DNA of 14,396 bases from a bacterium (GTDB lineage Bacteria; Babelota; Babeliae; Babelales; RVW-14), in assembly GCA_023249935.1 (NCBI GenBank), contig JAHFBQ010000027.1, forward strand, positions 2,612 to 17,007. The letters run 5' to 3'. The position numbers and the translations under genes are program-made. Shown here piece after piece: positions 1 through 7,180 of the stretch. Position 1 is the stretch's first letter; every line of letters starts with the position of its first letter. The notes below the pieces were generated by a model that worked only from the letters and a program-made list of their open reading frames with translations, was not told where the DNA came from and searched no databases.

Positions 1-190
1 GCGTTTTTAATAGTGCTTGATTTTCTGTGACATAGGCGAGCCCCTGTTCAGCAGTTACAAATTCCATAAAGTCATCACAGGTAACTTTTTTTGTATTTGG
101 AAGAATAGATGAATCTTCTCGCAACGAACTAAGCTGTGAGATACCGACAAAAAGAAGCCCTACAACAATCAGTTTAATAACGTTTCTCAT
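1..190 (-). CDS. Secreted or membrane-anchored protein, N-terminal part only (cut by left edge)
   Basis: An open frame runs from an ATG at 190-188 to the left edge without a stop, giving 63 residues that begin MRNVIKLIVVGLLF. Residues 5-20 form a hydrophobic stretch typical of a Sec signal peptide or signal anchor. After it comes a polar region (SSLREDSSILPN), then a segment with a single Cys (VTCDDFMEFV). The start is supported by AGGA at 199-202, 8 nt upstream of the ATG. The gene lies 85 nt downstream of the pseudophosphatase gene and in the same direction, so it could be a further member of the set-1 operon. Too little is visible to name a family. It is probably a periplasmic protein, and its function is unknown. 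Confidence 0.6.
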   Translation of the reverse strand, partial: MRNVIKLIVVGLLFVGISQLSSLREDSSILPNTKKVTCDDFMEFVTAEQGLAYVTENQALLKT

Positions 191-275
191 ATGAATTTTC
201 CTGCCAAGGTCTATTGCTCTAAGAGAATAATGGCCTCCTTTTAACTCAAAAAAGGCTTTTTACTTCTTCAAGCTC

Positions 276-1379
276 TTAGTATAGCGCCTTGATGCCAGAC
301 AGAAAAGTGCCCTGAAATAACCCTTTTTCACGAAAAAGTAACAAAGATAGACTGAGTTCATTCTCTTGGACCTCGCTGGAAACTAAATTTTCCTGCCGAA
401 CCGAAAAATTCTGGTTAGCACTCATAATATTGCGCGAATATAAAGTAATCTTCCACTGCGCAAACGCTTCACCAAATGAAAAAACGCAAAAAGCATCATT
501 AAAAAACTTCAGTCCATGTCGATAAGTAGCAAGCGGACTGGACAAGATCGTCCATGCAACCGTATGCCCCTCTTGGTATAATTTACGCAGACCATCCATT
601 TTTATATGTCCATCACGCTTACGGATATCTCTTACCGTGGCTACCGGCACAATTTCAAGATCATTGGAACCTGGCATGACCGTTAAAGGCGTATCGAGGT
701 TCATAACAGCTGGTTTATGAGTTGTTGCATGCTTTAAAAAAGCAACTTTACTTTTTTCATCAATTTTTTTCAGCAAATTTTCTCTGTCTTGAAGGTTTGC
801 AGACAAAACAATGATTGGTAACACCTGCGAAGTTTTTTTAAACTGCGCAACTGCATAGAGCTCCAAAGGCAACGTATTGAAAAACTCACTTACCTGTTTA
901 AAAAGCGGAATCTTTTCGCGAGAAAGAAAACGGGCACCAAGTTCAAGTTCCCTTTTTAAGGTGTGGTTCACCCACGTATCATTAAATTCATGCTCACCCT
1001 TGAGATAAAACACCCGTTCTGGATTTTTCTCCATAAGTTTTAAGATGATGAACAGCGTTTCTGTAGTCAAGAAAGAACGCCCCACCACATTACCCAGAAA
1101 GGTTATAGAGATCTTATCATTGGTAAATTTAAAATCGTTGGTAATCAAGCCAAGTGAATGCATTTTTGTAAGATCCCGTACCATTGAATGATAGGCACCC
1201 TGAACAACCCCAAGCACAATCATCTTTGAATCTTTATCAATGGCCATAGCTTGGATAAAATCACCTTTTAAACCGGCAGCATGACGATCTCTTGTCAATT
1301 TTTCTAAAAGATTTTTCAGATAACCAAACGAATACAGAGGAACCATTGCTAATCTCATTTTAACGGCAAGAGCCCTCAC
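276..1379 (-). CDS. Degenerate PPP-phosphatase-like periplasmic domain, copy 1 (3' part of a frameshifted gene)
   Basis: This 367-residue frame is the larger part of a gene split from its N-terminus by a frameshift near 1416-1423. It aligns along its length with residues about 93-425 of the protein at 10349-12280. The PPP phosphatase landmarks are recognisable in order. The GDxHG site reads GVVQGAYHSM (57-66), GDxVDRG reads GNVVGR (96-101) and GNHE reads GEHE (128-131). FNxLP-x-A reads FNTLPLELY (167-175), the region before DG reads RDGHIKMDG (255-263), and the FSAPN strand reads ILSSP (278-282). The metal-binding Asp residues and most His residues are replaced, so phosphatase activity is not expected. 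The listed ATG is probably not a true start: the frame is open up to the A run, and joined to 1376-1660 it gives about 461 residues. Unlike copy 2 it has no Ala/Pro tail. The fold call is by manual recognition. Confidence 0.7.
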   Translation of the reverse strand: MRALAVKMRLAMVPLYSFGYLKNLLEKLTRDRHAAGLKGDFIQAMAIDKDSKMIVLGVVQGAYHSMVRDLTKMHSLGLITNDFKFTNDKISITFLGNVVGRSFLTTETLFIILKLMEKNPERVFYLKGEHEFNDTWVNHTLKRELELGARFLSREKIPLFKQVSEFFNTLPLELYAVAQFKKTSQVLPIIVLSANLQDRENLLKKIDEKSKVAFLKHATTHKPAVMNLDTPLTVMPGSNDLEIVPVATVRDIRKRDGHIKMDGLRKLYQEGHTVAWTILSSPLATYRHGLKFFNDAFCVFSFGEAFAQWKITLYSRNIMSANQNFSVRQENLVSSEVQENELSLSLLLFREKGLFQGTFLSGIKALY

Positions 1380-1660
1380 GCGCCAACCAAAACGCTGTAA
1401 AAATCCCTGTGCAAATTTTTTTTATAAAAACTATCAAAGCAAGGATGATCATAGCTGTTATTATCTAAAGGGATAAATTCGTCTATCGTTTTGGCATGTG
1501 CAACTAATTCTTCAATTGAATTCACGCCATGATCATACACAGGTAATGGCCCAAAGCAAAGATAGCTCAGCAGGCTAACCACCACTAAGCATAGTGTAAT
1601 AGCACAAACTCGTAGCACCTTATGCACAATGATACTTTTTTTCTTAATGCGTTTTATCAC
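1376..1660 (-). CDS. N-terminal membrane anchor of pseudophosphatase copy 1 (5' part of the frameshifted gene)
   Basis: This 94-residue frame starts with GTG (1660-1658), 9 nt after the channel stop codon. The start has only a weak TGAGAA ribosome site, and an in-frame TAG sits two codons upstream, so no longer start exists. Residues 1-15 are Lys/Arg-rich and 17-36 form one hydrophobic helix. CFGPLPVYDHGV follows, then AKTIDEFIPLDN, matching FGPIPVYDRGL and AKTTEEFIPLDN in copy 2. The similarity stops after SFYKK, exactly at a run of eight A. Beyond it the +1 frame restores the match (KKKFAQGF against KKKFAETF in copy 2), while this frame ends 13 codons later at TGA. The basic N-terminus predicts a cytoplasmic start with the rest in the periplasm. 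Read alone, the product is a bare anchor; the gene is either broken, mis-sequenced or rescued by slippage. Confidence 0.7.
   Translation of the reverse strand: MIKRIKKKSIIVHKVLRVCAITLCLVVVSLLSYLCFGPLPVYDHGVNSIEELVAHAKTIDEFIPLDNNSYDHPCFDSFYKKNLHRDFYSVLVGA
1416..1423 (-). other. A8 homopolymer at the frameshift point (possible slippage site)
   Basis: Eight consecutive A in the minus-strand reading (T8 on the plus strand) mark the only place where the two frames of pseudophosphatase copy 1 can be joined. The downstream frame has a TAA formed by the last T of the Tyr codon and the first two A, so the switch must occur inside this run. One extra A, or two fewer, restores a full-length protein colinear with copy 2. 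Runs of this length are prone to RNA polymerase slippage, replication indels and sequencing error. Confidence 0.75.
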
Positions 1661-1669
1661 GTACTATTC

Positions 1670-2797
1670 TCAGTAAAAAAGAATATAAAAAGTTAATCCA
1701 TACATCAAAATGGTACCTACAATGAATGCAATATTCATCCACTTTTTTACCATATTTCCATGCAGCTCTTTGGCAAATGCAAGATTTTGCGCGTTATCTT
1801 CTAGCTCAATCCGCTTACTCAGAACATACCAATAGGCAGTCAAAATAAGATGAAAAACAAAAACCATAAAGCAGAAGCCCAAGAGAAAAAAGTAAAACTT
1901 GTCCAAGATAGTAAAATACCGTACTTGCGGGCTGATTTGCTCAATCACAAAGCGATAACCAACGATAGCGGTAACCGCAGCAATAGCCAAATTAAACCTG
2001 CCAACCTCATTGCTCAAATTCATCAGTAAACTTAACCACGAAAAAAAGCCTGCCGCAAAAATAGGTATGAAGAGGGTAAAAAAATCTTTAAATGATTGCC
2101 TGAGAAAATTGATCGTATAGACAACACACGGCAACTCAACAGATTTAGTTCTTTCTCCAACTACCGGTTGCCCCGAAATTAGTCCCTGCTGCACGACCGT
2201 TGAATACACAGCCCAATTAGAATTAAAAAGGTTCTCTGAAAGAGTCAATGCGTGAGAATGTTCAAAATCATTAAAATACATCTCTATGGGGGTAACAAAA
2301 CCGTTTATCAGTACTATAGAAAGAGCGTGATCTTCTAATGGGTAACTTTTGAACGAAATATTTGATTTCATCTCAAAAACCAGCTGATACGTTGCTACCA
2401 GCTTATCTTTTACTAGTTTTACATCAGGAACAGACTTGGAGATAATTTTTGCGTTCAAGATAGAAAAATGATCTATGACATCCAAATCAAGCTGAGAGCC
2501 CTTAAATTCAAACCAGAGCACCGCATCAACAACAAACATATTTTTTGCTATATCAAAAACTGAAAAATTCTTTACATACAAACCAGTATTAACCAGTGAA
2601 GAAAATTCTTTAAATTCATTGCGCTGTTCCAGTGACCTATCACGAATAGACGGAGCCGGATCATCACATAAAAAATCTTGTCGACGCACTTTAAAGAGCA
2701 CAAAAACATACCCAAGAAAGATCAGCATGATGCTCATCTTGAGATAAAACCAGATGAAGGGGGATCGCTTACGCTTATCGAATATATTTTTCAGCAT
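1670..2797 (-). CDS. Pentameric ligand-gated ion channel (Cys-loop receptor family), copy 1
   Basis: The 375 residues match the pLGIC layout from end to end. An N-terminal hydrophobic segment (16-36) is followed by an extracellular beta-rich ligand-binding domain (about 60-235), then four membrane helices near 238-258, 267-288, 296-322 and 351-373. Hallmarks include VDAVLWFEF (90-98) and a Pro-loop FKSYPLEDHALSI (149-161) with no disulfide Cys. There is a conserved Pro in helix 1 (FIPIF), SWLSLLMN at its end, and helix 2 ending in ISP followed by YFTILDKF. This corresponds to the P-x-x-x-YFT-LDK junction of Cys-loop receptors. The protein would form a homopentamer in the inner membrane with its ligand domain in the periplasm. 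Ligand and ion selectivity cannot be read off. The pseudophosphatase gene follows after 9 nt, implying co-translation. An AGGTGG about 10 nt upstream serves as a loosely spaced ribosome site. Confidence 0.85.
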   Translation of the reverse strand: MLKNIFDKRKRSPFIWFYLKMSIMLIFLGYVFVLFKVRRQDFLCDDPAPSIRDRSLEQRNEFKEFSSLVNTGLYVKNFSVFDIAKNMFVVDAVLWFEFKGSQLDLDVIDHFSILNAKIISKSVPDVKLVKDKLVATYQLVFEMKSNISFKSYPLEDHALSIVLINGFVTPIEMYFNDFEHSHALTLSENLFNSNWAVYSTVVQQGLISGQPVVGERTKSVELPCVVYTINFLRQSFKDFFTLFIPIFAAGFFSWLSLLMNLSNEVGRFNLAIAAVTAIVGYRFVIEQISPQVRYFTILDKFYFFLLGFCFMVFVFHLILTAYWYVLSKRIELEDNAQNLAFAKELHGNMVKKWMNIAFIVGTILMYGLTFYILFY

Positions 2798-2798
2798 C

Positions 2799-2871
2799 GA
2801 ATTACTACCACCTACGCGCTTAAGTTCTATCTACAGTAACTAAGATATCGATCCTAAGAAGGTAGTAATTC
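2799..2871 (-). promoter_or_regulatory. 11-bp inverted repeat in the leader of channel copy 1
   Basis: GAATTACTACC (2799-2809) and GGTAGTAATTC (2861-2871) are perfect inverted copies with 51 nt between. In the minus-strand RNA the second arm ends one base before the ATG of the channel and overlaps the ribosome-binding region. Pairing would therefore hide the start. The arms are seen directly; a translational control role is inferred. Confidence 0.5.
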
Positions 2872-2881
2872 TTTTATCAAT
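2872..2881 (-). promoter_or_regulatory. Decamer ATTGATAAAA upstream of channel copy 1
   Basis: The minus strand reads ATTGATAAAA about 75 nt before the channel ATG. The identical decamer lies about 70 nt before the ATG of channel copy 2 (13479-13488). The match could be a shared promoter or operator element retained from the duplication, or chance in AT-rich DNA. Confidence 0.3.
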
Positions 2882-2905
2882 ATTTTATCCCTTTTAAGGT
2901 AACAA
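2877..2905 (-). promoter_or_regulatory. Possible promoter for channel copy 1
   Basis: On the minus strand TTGTTA (plus 2900-2905) is followed after 17 nt by TATTGA (plus 2877-2882), a weak sigma-70-like pair. Transcription from it would begin just before the first arm of the leader inverted repeat. The -10 match is poor, so this is only a candidate. Confidence 0.2.
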
Positions 2906-2922
2906 AACCCAGGCCGTAGGCT

Positions 2923-3855
2923 TTACTCCCGACCAAGCTTTTCAAGAACCTTCTGACCAAAAACACTACATTGGTGCTTTTTAAGCGCTTGTTTCGCCAC
3001 CATTTCCGCTTCATCATCACTTATTAACAATGTCCGTCCCAAGGGCGGTGTATGAAGCATCAGAAAATGTTCTATGTACTTTTCATTTTCAGGTTCAAGA
3101 GCCATGGCACGTTTAAGATGAAATAAGCCAGCGGCATCACAGCCATTCATATTCCTAGCATAGGCTAAGGTTACAATACGATAGGCAAGATAATGCAACT
3201 CGGCTTGCTCTTTTTCTTGCATGAGATACCAAGTAAATGCATACGCACATAAGTTGCGCTCCTCACAGCCGAGATATAGAAGCATCGCATGAAGTTCTCG
3301 TGTACTTACAGCAGAAAGTAATTCTTTCGCTTGAGTGAATTTGCCAGCAACAATATATTGTTCTAATTGCTCTCGATCATTCCGTGCAGGAACTAAAGGA
3401 TCTTCTACCCATCCTGGCGATTCTTCCATCACTCTTAATGCCCAGTGATCATTGGGATCATACTTAAGAATTTCTTGCGCTACTTCTATAGCTTCATCTC
3501 TTCTGATTGTCCTTTCTGGATAAATACACAGAAAAAGTATACCTCCGTCATCTGTAGGATCAGCGGAGCGAGACATCTCAAATATTTCTCTCGCGTGATA
3601 AGCGGCTGCACTGTAAGCGCATGGCAAGTACATAATCCCCATATGAGGTATCAACATTGCTAATCTATGAGAAGCAATAGAATTGTTTTTTGATAGCAAA
3701 AATAAAGCAAATGCATATGAACAAATATTACTATCGTCATAAGCAAGAAGAAATAAAGTATCACTTAGTTTCTTATCACTAAGTGTAGACATTTCTTTTT
3801 TTGCTTCATCAAAATTACCCGCTTTAACAGCCTGAATAAACAATTCAGCGTTCAT
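2923..3855 (-). CDS. Likely immunity protein to the adjacent Hint toxin; tandemly duplicated helical-repeat protein
   Basis: This 310-residue protein has no signal peptide, so it is predicted to be cytoplasmic, and it is rich in helices. It consists of two homologous halves, about 4-143 and 164-307. Paired landmarks are AGNFDEAKKEMSTLS / AGKFTQAKELLSAVS, LAYDDSNICSYAFALFLL / LGCEERNLCAYAFTWYLM, and EAIEVAQEILKYDPNDHWAL / EAEMVAKQALKKHQCSVFG. The pattern (short helical repeats, then EAI..A..IL..DPN) resembles TPR-like immunity proteins found beside polymorphic toxins, as I recall that family; I cannot give a family number. It starts 13 nt after the toxin stop, with AAGGA 5 nt before its ATG, as expected of a toxin-immunity pair. 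The second half has drifted (KKHQC where the first has KYDPN), which could reflect binding two surfaces or relaxed constraint. Confidence 0.6.
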   Translation of the reverse strand: MNAELFIQAVKAGNFDEAKKEMSTLSDKKLSDTLFLLAYDDSNICSYAFALFLLSKNNSIASHRLAMLIPHMGIMYLPCAYSAAAYHAREIFEMSRSADPTDDGGILFLCIYPERTIRRDEAIEVAQEILKYDPNDHWALRVMEESPGWVEDPLVPARNDREQLEQYIVAGKFTQAKELLSAVSTRELHAMLLYLGCEERNLCAYAFTWYLMQEKEQAELHYLAYRIVTLAYARNMNGCDAAGLFHLKRAMALEPENEKYIEHFLMLHTPPLGRTLLISDDEAEMVAKQALKKHQCSVFGQKVLEKLGRE

Positions 3856-3868
3856 ATTTATCCTTAAA

Positions 3869-4780
3869 CTAAGGCTTTACCCATGCGTCACTAATAGTCT
3901 TAACACCATTAATAATTCTATATGTTACTTCAACCACACGATTACCAACAGTTGCAGATGCTACATAAACATCTGATGTTTTACCGTCAGCAACTCGATG
4001 AGCTCCTGAGGCCATAACAGCTGCTATGATTTCGACAACTCTATCCCAATTGTTATTCGGATCCGGCACAAGATTCGGCCAATTATGCTTGCCTTGTAAA
4101 ATATGATCTTTTTTATCTTGCCTAGACAATGGATCTTTAAAGCAGATATCTGCGCCAGGATTTGTAAGACTAATCGCTACCTTCCCAGCTGCCAATCCAG
4201 CAACGAAAGAACCTATCCCAACAACAATTTCACCCAAAGAAATCGAGGCTATCGTTTCTCCAAAAGCAATTCCTACACCAACCACAATAGGGATAACATT
4301 ATGAGTAAGAACTTGAGCTTCTGTTGCAAAAAAATTATGCGGTTCTGCCATTGAGATATCATAGACCGTAAAAATTTCTTCATCTGCATTGCATACCGTC
4401 ACGAAACGACACTTTATGTGGGTAACTTTACTACCCATGAGATAGTTATCACTCGTAAGATTTGAAGCTGTAACCCAGTTATTAGAAACTGGATCATAGA
4501 GCTGTTGATCTGCGGCTGCGACAATAACATCATGATCGGTAGCAATAAGAACAACACTTTTAGTTGTACGCTTATTGAGAGCAACAACAGAAACCTGCTT
4601 TGTTGTTCTTGTAGCAAAATCAAAGCCAATAACTTGAGATCCTACACACAAATCCTCTACACGCACCAATCCATCAACGGTCGCAATAACTGTGCCCTTA
4701 AGAACCGCTGATTGTAGAGGGTTTATAGCCAAGAAAAGAATTGCTACAAATGCCGCTATATGCTTGGTAGCGAATTTCAT
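3869..4780 (-). CDS. Secreted Hint-domain protein with a C-terminal toxin-like domain
   Basis: From the chosen ATG (4780-4778) the protein has 303 residues. Residues 1-25 form a signal peptide (MKFATKHIAAFVAILFLA). Residues 25-161 match a Hedgehog/intein (Hint) domain: GTVIATVDGLVRVEDLCVGSQV, then TDHD with NWVTASNL, and VYDISMAEPHNFFA ending in VLTHN. The Cys expected four residues before GT is Ala25. A hydrophobic Gly-rich linker (162-205) follows, then a compact C-terminal domain (about 222-303) with DHILQGKHNW, a central Trp and SDAWVKP. That domain resembles a predicted RNase toxin module seen after Hint domains (I recall polymorphic toxin type 35; the number is from memory). AAAGG precedes the ATG. 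An in-frame ATG at 4789 is possible, and a start at 4855 would bury the signal peptide. The gene is paired with the downstream immunity-like gene. Confidence 0.75.
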   Translation of the reverse strand: MKFATKHIAAFVAILFLAINPLQSAVLKGTVIATVDGLVRVEDLCVGSQVIGFDFATRTTKQVSVVALNKRTTKSVVLIATDHDVIVAAADQQLYDPVSNNWVTASNLTSDNYLMGSKVTHIKCRFVTVCNADEEIFTVYDISMAEPHNFFATEAQVLTHNVIPIVVGVGIAFGETIASISLGEIVVGIGSFVAGLAAGKVAISLTNPGADICFKDPLSRQDKKDHILQGKHNWPNLVPDPNNNWDRVVEIIAAVMASGAHRVADGKTSDVYVASATVGNRVVEVTYRIINGVKTISDAWVKP

Positions 4781-4876
4781 ATTTTCCATGCCTTTTAACA
4801 ACACAACTAGTTTTTGCCTACAACTGCATTGTGTCGAAAAGAGCCGAATTATCAAGCTATTATCAACATTCTATCG

Positions 4877-6058
4877 CTATTGCTTTAACGCAACCTCGAT
4901 CCAAGGTTTTTCCACCCCAGGCACAATCCAAAGTTTCGTTGCCAAGCTACGAGTAACAGGATCAAACGACAACGGCAATCCCATAAACATTTTATCTTTA
5001 AATGATTCGAAATGTTGAATCAACGCCGCGGGATGAGTTGCCGCTGCTGGGACTACATCCAGTGCTTCACTCAGAAGCTTCATATATAAAAATGATTCAA
5101 GATAAAAAGGATTGCTACGCATCCCCGTAATCCTGTCACCAAAAAATTCTTTGTACGCCGCCACAAGTTCAAGATTACTTGATTCTGAAGGCACGACACT
5201 CGTTGTAATGAGATCAATGCCGCGCGATTTTTTTAGAGGATATTGTATGGATAGCGTAGGCGAAAGCCCAACAAACAACGCCGTATCCATCCCTTGAGCC
5301 ACCGCTCTTCCAATAAACATATACGCTGGTCGCGGTTTGGCAAGACAAAAAACAACATTTGGCGCAACCCCTACAATATCTTTAACCGCACGAGAAACAT
5401 TGACAGAATTTTGCGCATACCGAGAAGCTTTAAGCGGCATTATATTCCGTTTTGCTAGAATCGCTAATAACTCTTCATAAAGAGCACTGCCCCAGCCCCC
5501 ACTCTCATAAAGAATTGCAATTTTGCTCTGCCGCCGTACTCCAACAATATAATCAACCAATGCTCTCAGCTCTTGTTGATAGGTTGGCCTGAAAAAGATC
5601 GCATTTTTATTGTTTAAAGCCCGTACAGGAGAAGAACCGTCTATCGGAAATAAATGTATCTTAGAACTCAATACCTCATCAGAAAAGCTCTGTAGACAGA
5701 AATTCATGCCTGTTTCGCCAATGATAAAATTGGCACGCTCAGTTATTTTCCTTAATTTAGCAATACCTCCATCATCGACTTGAGTCGAGCTACCAGCAAA
5801 AGAGAAGTCTTTCTTTACTTTTTCTCTCTGGTACTGCAATTTTACCGTGCAAAACATACTCCCATCGAGCAGTTGTTTACCAGGCACATCCATATCCCCC
5901 TCTGTAGGGAATGCTAATGCAAAAGAGCGCTTTGGGCGATAGGTTCCACCGACCGGCTTTTCAATAGAAACTACGTCAGGTTGCGTAGTAAGAGGCACGC
6001 AACACAACATAGCCAACATGACTATTTTTTTAAAAAAACTTTTATTGTTTATTTTCAT
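4877..6058 (-). CDS. Type I periplasmic binding protein (LivK-like), copy 1
   Basis: A secreted solute-binding protein of the branched-chain amino acid (LivJ/LivK, Peripla_BP_6) type, about 393 residues from the chosen start. A Sec signal (FFKKIVMLAMLCCVPLTT) lacks a lipobox. The bilobed fold is recognisable from FFRPTYQQELRALVDYIV, then KIAILYESGGWGSALYEELLAIL. NVSRAVKDIVGVAPNVVFCL with FIGRAVAQGMDTALFVG follows, then the lobe-crossing ITTSVVPSE and the C-terminal LSFDPVTRSLATKLWIVPG. I chose ATG 6058-6056 because GAGAG lies 6 nt upstream; the ATG two codons earlier (6064) abuts that site. No ABC permease or ATPase genes are adjacent, so a transport role is not supported by context. The recurrence of such a gene next to a pLGIC suggests ligand capture for signalling. 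The ligand is unknown. Confidence 0.8.
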   Translation of the reverse strand: MKINNKSFFKKIVMLAMLCCVPLTTQPDVVSIEKPVGGTYRPKRSFALAFPTEGDMDVPGKQLLDGSMFCTVKLQYQREKVKKDFSFAGSSTQVDDGGIAKLRKITERANFIIGETGMNFCLQSFSDEVLSSKIHLFPIDGSSPVRALNNKNAIFFRPTYQQELRALVDYIVGVRRQSKIAILYESGGWGSALYEELLAILAKRNIMPLKASRYAQNSVNVSRAVKDIVGVAPNVVFCLAKPRPAYMFIGRAVAQGMDTALFVGLSPTLSIQYPLKKSRGIDLITTSVVPSESSNLELVAAYKEFFGDRITGMRSNPFYLESFLYMKLLSEALDVVPAAATHPAALIQHFESFKDKMFMGLPLSFDPVTRSLATKLWIVPGVEKPWIEVALKQ

Positions 6059-6276
6059 TACCATCTCTCTTGTCTCGAATACGTATAAAAATCGCCGTTC
6101 TTAGAAAAGCATAGTCAAGGATGACTAGACAACTTTTTTGATAATCACGACAGAATCAAATGAAACTATAGATAAGCCAATCCCCTGTTTTATTGTAAGC
6201 CCAATAACCACTCTGCTAGATTTCTCATAGGGTAAAAAAGCTCCCTGCACATCAATCCTAAAAAGAGGGGAACAGA

Positions 6277-7173
6277 ATGAAGATAGACTTGGAATCAGCA
6301 CTCTTGCAACCATCACACTACTCAGCACCAGCAACAAATAGCCGCATCAATAAAAAAGATATTGCAGATCTCTATGATAAAAAAATGGCAAATGCCATGG
6401 ATTTCAATGTACAACTAGCAAAAGAAGATCTGCTCGCCTGTAACCATAACGGCATCTTACTTCCTGGTGATTCGTTAGAATCACTCAAATTATCAATTAA
6501 TGATGCCACCACTCGGCTGAAAATTATTCATAGCCTAGAACTGAACACCACTCGCTTTGGGCTCCTTTTTCTACAAAACCCAACCAAAGAAATGAGCATA
6601 CTAGATGCTGGTTGTGGCGGCGGTGGATCTGGTATCTTAATTCATCAAACCTACGGCAGCACAGTCAATGGCATCACGCTATCCAAGCAACAAGCATTAT
6701 TCGCCAACATGGCTGCAAAAAACTATGGCTACACCGATCAAGTTTCATTTGCAGTCGATGATATGATGCATATGAATAAAAATGACAATTCTTTTGATCG
6801 CATCTGGGCATGTGAAAGCACCGAGCACGCGCCATCACTTGATGAGCTTTTTCAAGAATTTGCACGCGTTGCAAAAAATAATGCTCGCCTCGTCATCATT
6901 GCCTGGTGCGCCCAAGACCAAGAAGTCAAAAATCTTGTTGATGCACATTATTTGACCGATATCAAACCAGCGGGTGCTTACCTTGCCGGTGCAGACAACT
7001 ATGGATGGCGGTTAGCATACCATCATGATCTTACGACACAAACCGCTCCCTACTGGCAATTACGCTCCTACCCAAATGAATGTACTGGATCAGAAAAATT
7101 TATGACCCCAGGATTTGCCTCACGAGAGGTGCAGTACCATATGTTTTGTTTTGATTTACAGAAGCGACCATAG
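6277..7173 (+). CDS. SAM-dependent methyltransferase, geranyl-diphosphate C-methyltransferase-like, copy 1
   Basis: A class I Rossmann methyltransferase of 298 residues. The SAM-binding motif I is ILDAGCGGGGSGIL (108-121), followed by NGITLSKQQ (131-139), the acidic AVDDM (159-163), ACESTEH (178-184) and the strand ARLVIIAWC. The C-terminus DLTTQTAPYWQLR (251-263) with ECTGSEKF and QYHMFCFDL has the pattern I recall from geranyl diphosphate 2-C-methyltransferase (DLTP-x-T-x-PYW-x-LR, then TG-x-EKAF and QYVLIAAD). An isoprenoid diphosphate or similar small substrate is therefore plausible. No terpene synthase is adjacent, so the substrate is unproven. AGGGG lies 6 nt before the ATG. The gene is divergent from binding protein copy 1; the 218-bp gap between them shows no convincing promoter. 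A tandem paralogue follows after 68 nt. Confidence 0.8.
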   Translation: MKIDLESALLQPSHYSAPATNSRINKKDIADLYDKKMANAMDFNVQLAKEDLLACNHNGILLPGDSLESLKLSINDATTRLKIIHSLELNTTRFGLLFLQNPTKEMSILDAGCGGGGSGILIHQTYGSTVNGITLSKQQALFANMAAKNYGYTDQVSFAVDDMMHMNKNDNSFDRIWACESTEHAPSLDELFQEFARVAKNNARLVIIAWCAQDQEVKNLVDAHYLTDIKPAGAYLAGADNYGWRLAYHHDLTTQTAPYWQLRSYPNECTGSEKFMTPGFASREVQYHMFCFDLQKRP

Positions 7174-7180
7174 TTGGTCG

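Noticed and set aside
241..262. A-run, GGC, T-run near the end of pseudophosphatase copy 1 as a terminator
   Set aside because: The symmetric A/T tracts leave too short a loop and too weak a stem; no convincing hairpin with a U tract is present.
4103..5018. Several plus- and minus-strand frames of 68-108 codons across the Hint and binding-protein genes
   Set aside because: All are alternative-frame shadows of genes with clear family motifs.
4877..6058. Branched-chain amino acid ABC transporter operon
   Set aside because: The binding protein has the right fold, but no permease or ATPase gene is present in either copy's neighbourhood; a channel gene takes their place.
6125..6337. Minus-strand frame of 70 codons upstream of the first methyltransferase
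   Set aside because: It overlaps the start of the methyltransferase gene, which has a good ribosome site and a paralogue. The product shows no recognisable features, and the overlap is antisense. The 6059-6276 gap is better read as a divergent intergenic region.
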